From NCBI RefSeq assembly GCF_000741715.1, contig NZ_JGZN01000020.1, positions 1 to 39,844 on the forward strand: 39,844 bases of DNA, written 5' to 3'. Below are positions 39,320 through 39,844 of this stretch, piece by piece. This DNA comes from Bifidobacterium saguini DSM 23967. Its GTDB lineage: Bacteria > Actinomycetota > Actinomycetes > Actinomycetales > Bifidobacteriaceae. Both the position numbers and the translations under genes were made by a program. The notes beneath the pieces are model-generated. The model was not told where the DNA came from. It saw only the letters and a list, made by a program, of their open reading frames with translations, and made no database searches. Position 1 is the first letter of the stretch, and each line of letters opens with the position of its first letter.

Positions 39320-39844
39320 CTATTCATGCCATTTGAGGTTGGTGTCGTTGAACCCGGTCTTCTCCAGCGGGCACATCTCCACGTTGATGGGGATGCCGGG
39401 CAGTCCGCCGAGCTTGATGAGGAACCGGCCCAGCCCCTTGTGCGAGGCGTCGGAGCCGAAGTTGACGGGAGTGGCCCAGTCCTCGAGCATGTCCTCCTCG
39501 CGGCGGGATACGGGAAGCCCGCATTCCCCGCGCAGGTAGCGGTCCACCTCGACGCGGCTCAGCGCGCCCAAAACCTTGATCTCGCTGCGTTCCACGAACC
39601 CCCTGGCCTTCGTGTTCTGCGCGGCGGTTTCCATGCACATGAGGTCCTTGAATGTGTGCGTGATCATGATCTGGCCGACGCCCCACTGCCGGTTCAGACG
39701 GGTCAGCAGGTCCAGCTTCTCCACCATGAGGGGGCTGGCCCTGAGCGCGCGGTGCATCTCGTCCATGATGATCACATGGTTGCGCGGCGGTTGCAGCCCG
39801 GCCTCGGCGAGCGTGTCGGCGGCGTTCTTGGCGGCGAACGCGCT
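39320..39844 (-). CDS. virB4: VirB4/TraE-type T4SS ATPase, C-terminal part (cut by right edge)
   Basis: The last 174 residues are in the window; the gene continues to the right. The Walker B region VIIMDEMHRALRASP and the following LNRQWGVGQIMITHTFKDL, then KARGFVERSEIKVLGALS, match VirB4-like conjugation ATPases, which power channel assembly and substrate transfer at the inner face of the membrane. Walker A is off the window. It is upstream of TraG in the same minus-strand operon. Confidence 0.8.
   Translation of the reverse strand, partial: SAFAAKNAADTLAEAGLQPPRNHVIIMDEMHRALRASPLMVEKLDLLTRLNRQWGVGQIMITHTFKDLMCMETAAQNTKARGFVERSEIKVLGALSRVEVDRYLRGECGLPVSRREEDMLEDWATPVNFGSDASHKGLGRFLIKLGGLPGIPINVEMCPLEKTGFNDTNLKWHE

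Noticed and set aside
1..39844. Integrase, att sites and replication initiator
   Set aside because: Searched by eye for tyrosine or serine recombinase motifs and Rep domains; none is supportable, so ICE versus plasmid remains open.

Overview
The window is high-GC DNA whose proteins, strong AAGGAGG-type ribosome binding sites and tightly overlapping genes suggest an actinobacterium, most likely Bifidobacterium or a close relative (inference from gene style; no rRNA or housekeeping marker is present). It is almost entirely the backbone and cargo of a conjugative element, either an ICE or a large plasmid. Present are a VirB4-type ATPase (cut by the right edge), a TraG/VirD4 coupling protein, a CHAP/transglycosylase cell-wall hydrolase, a relaxase, MobC, topoisomerase III, a single-strand binding protein and ArdA antirestriction proteins. 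No integrase or replication initiator is visible, so the element extends beyond the window.

Layout. 1-520: the tail of a plus-strand gene, a terminator and an iteron-like repeat region. 518-2070: a Fic protein and a frameshifted AbiEi-like antitoxin behind a 40-bp perfect palindrome. 2097-10626: a long minus-strand operon of mostly unknown proteins, including a ComM/YifB-like protein with decayed ATPase motifs, a MuF-C-like toxin domain and two ArdA-family proteins. 10816-11547: a zinc-finger protein. 11626-15937: minus-strand genes including the hydrolase and a membrane-anchored protein. 16131-19866: a plus-strand mobilisation operon (small membrane protein, TopB, ribbon-helix-helix protein, a Gly-Tyr-His repeat ORF, MobC). 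19950-21757: two more Fic proteins. 21763-22698: a C5 methyltransferase lacking motif I. 22823-24725: the relaxase and an unknown protein. 24828-27096: a NotI-family restriction endonuclease and its C5 methyltransferase. 27111-33150: a duplicated and decaying HipA/HipB cluster. 33189-39844: the minus-strand transfer operon (VirB4, unknowns, SSB, TraG, DUF4913).

Two unexplained signals run across the genes. First, at least seven proteins of unrelated type, including two ArdA-family proteins and a MuF-C-like toxin, end in a common tail of the form [C/L/W]-[D/N]-P-[A/S]-[D/E/N]-P-L-N about 12-20 residues from the end, usually finishing in Arg; the SSB has a related stretch. I infer a possible type IV secretion signal that would send protective or toxic proteins into the recipient with the DNA. 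Second, a 14-16 bp box, GGACGGCCTGCCCCGC, lies 64-87 nt before the start codons of at least seven backbone genes, always in the orientation of the gene. It is absent upstream of the Fic, Hip and NotI-type restriction cargo, which suggests a regulon of the transfer backbone.
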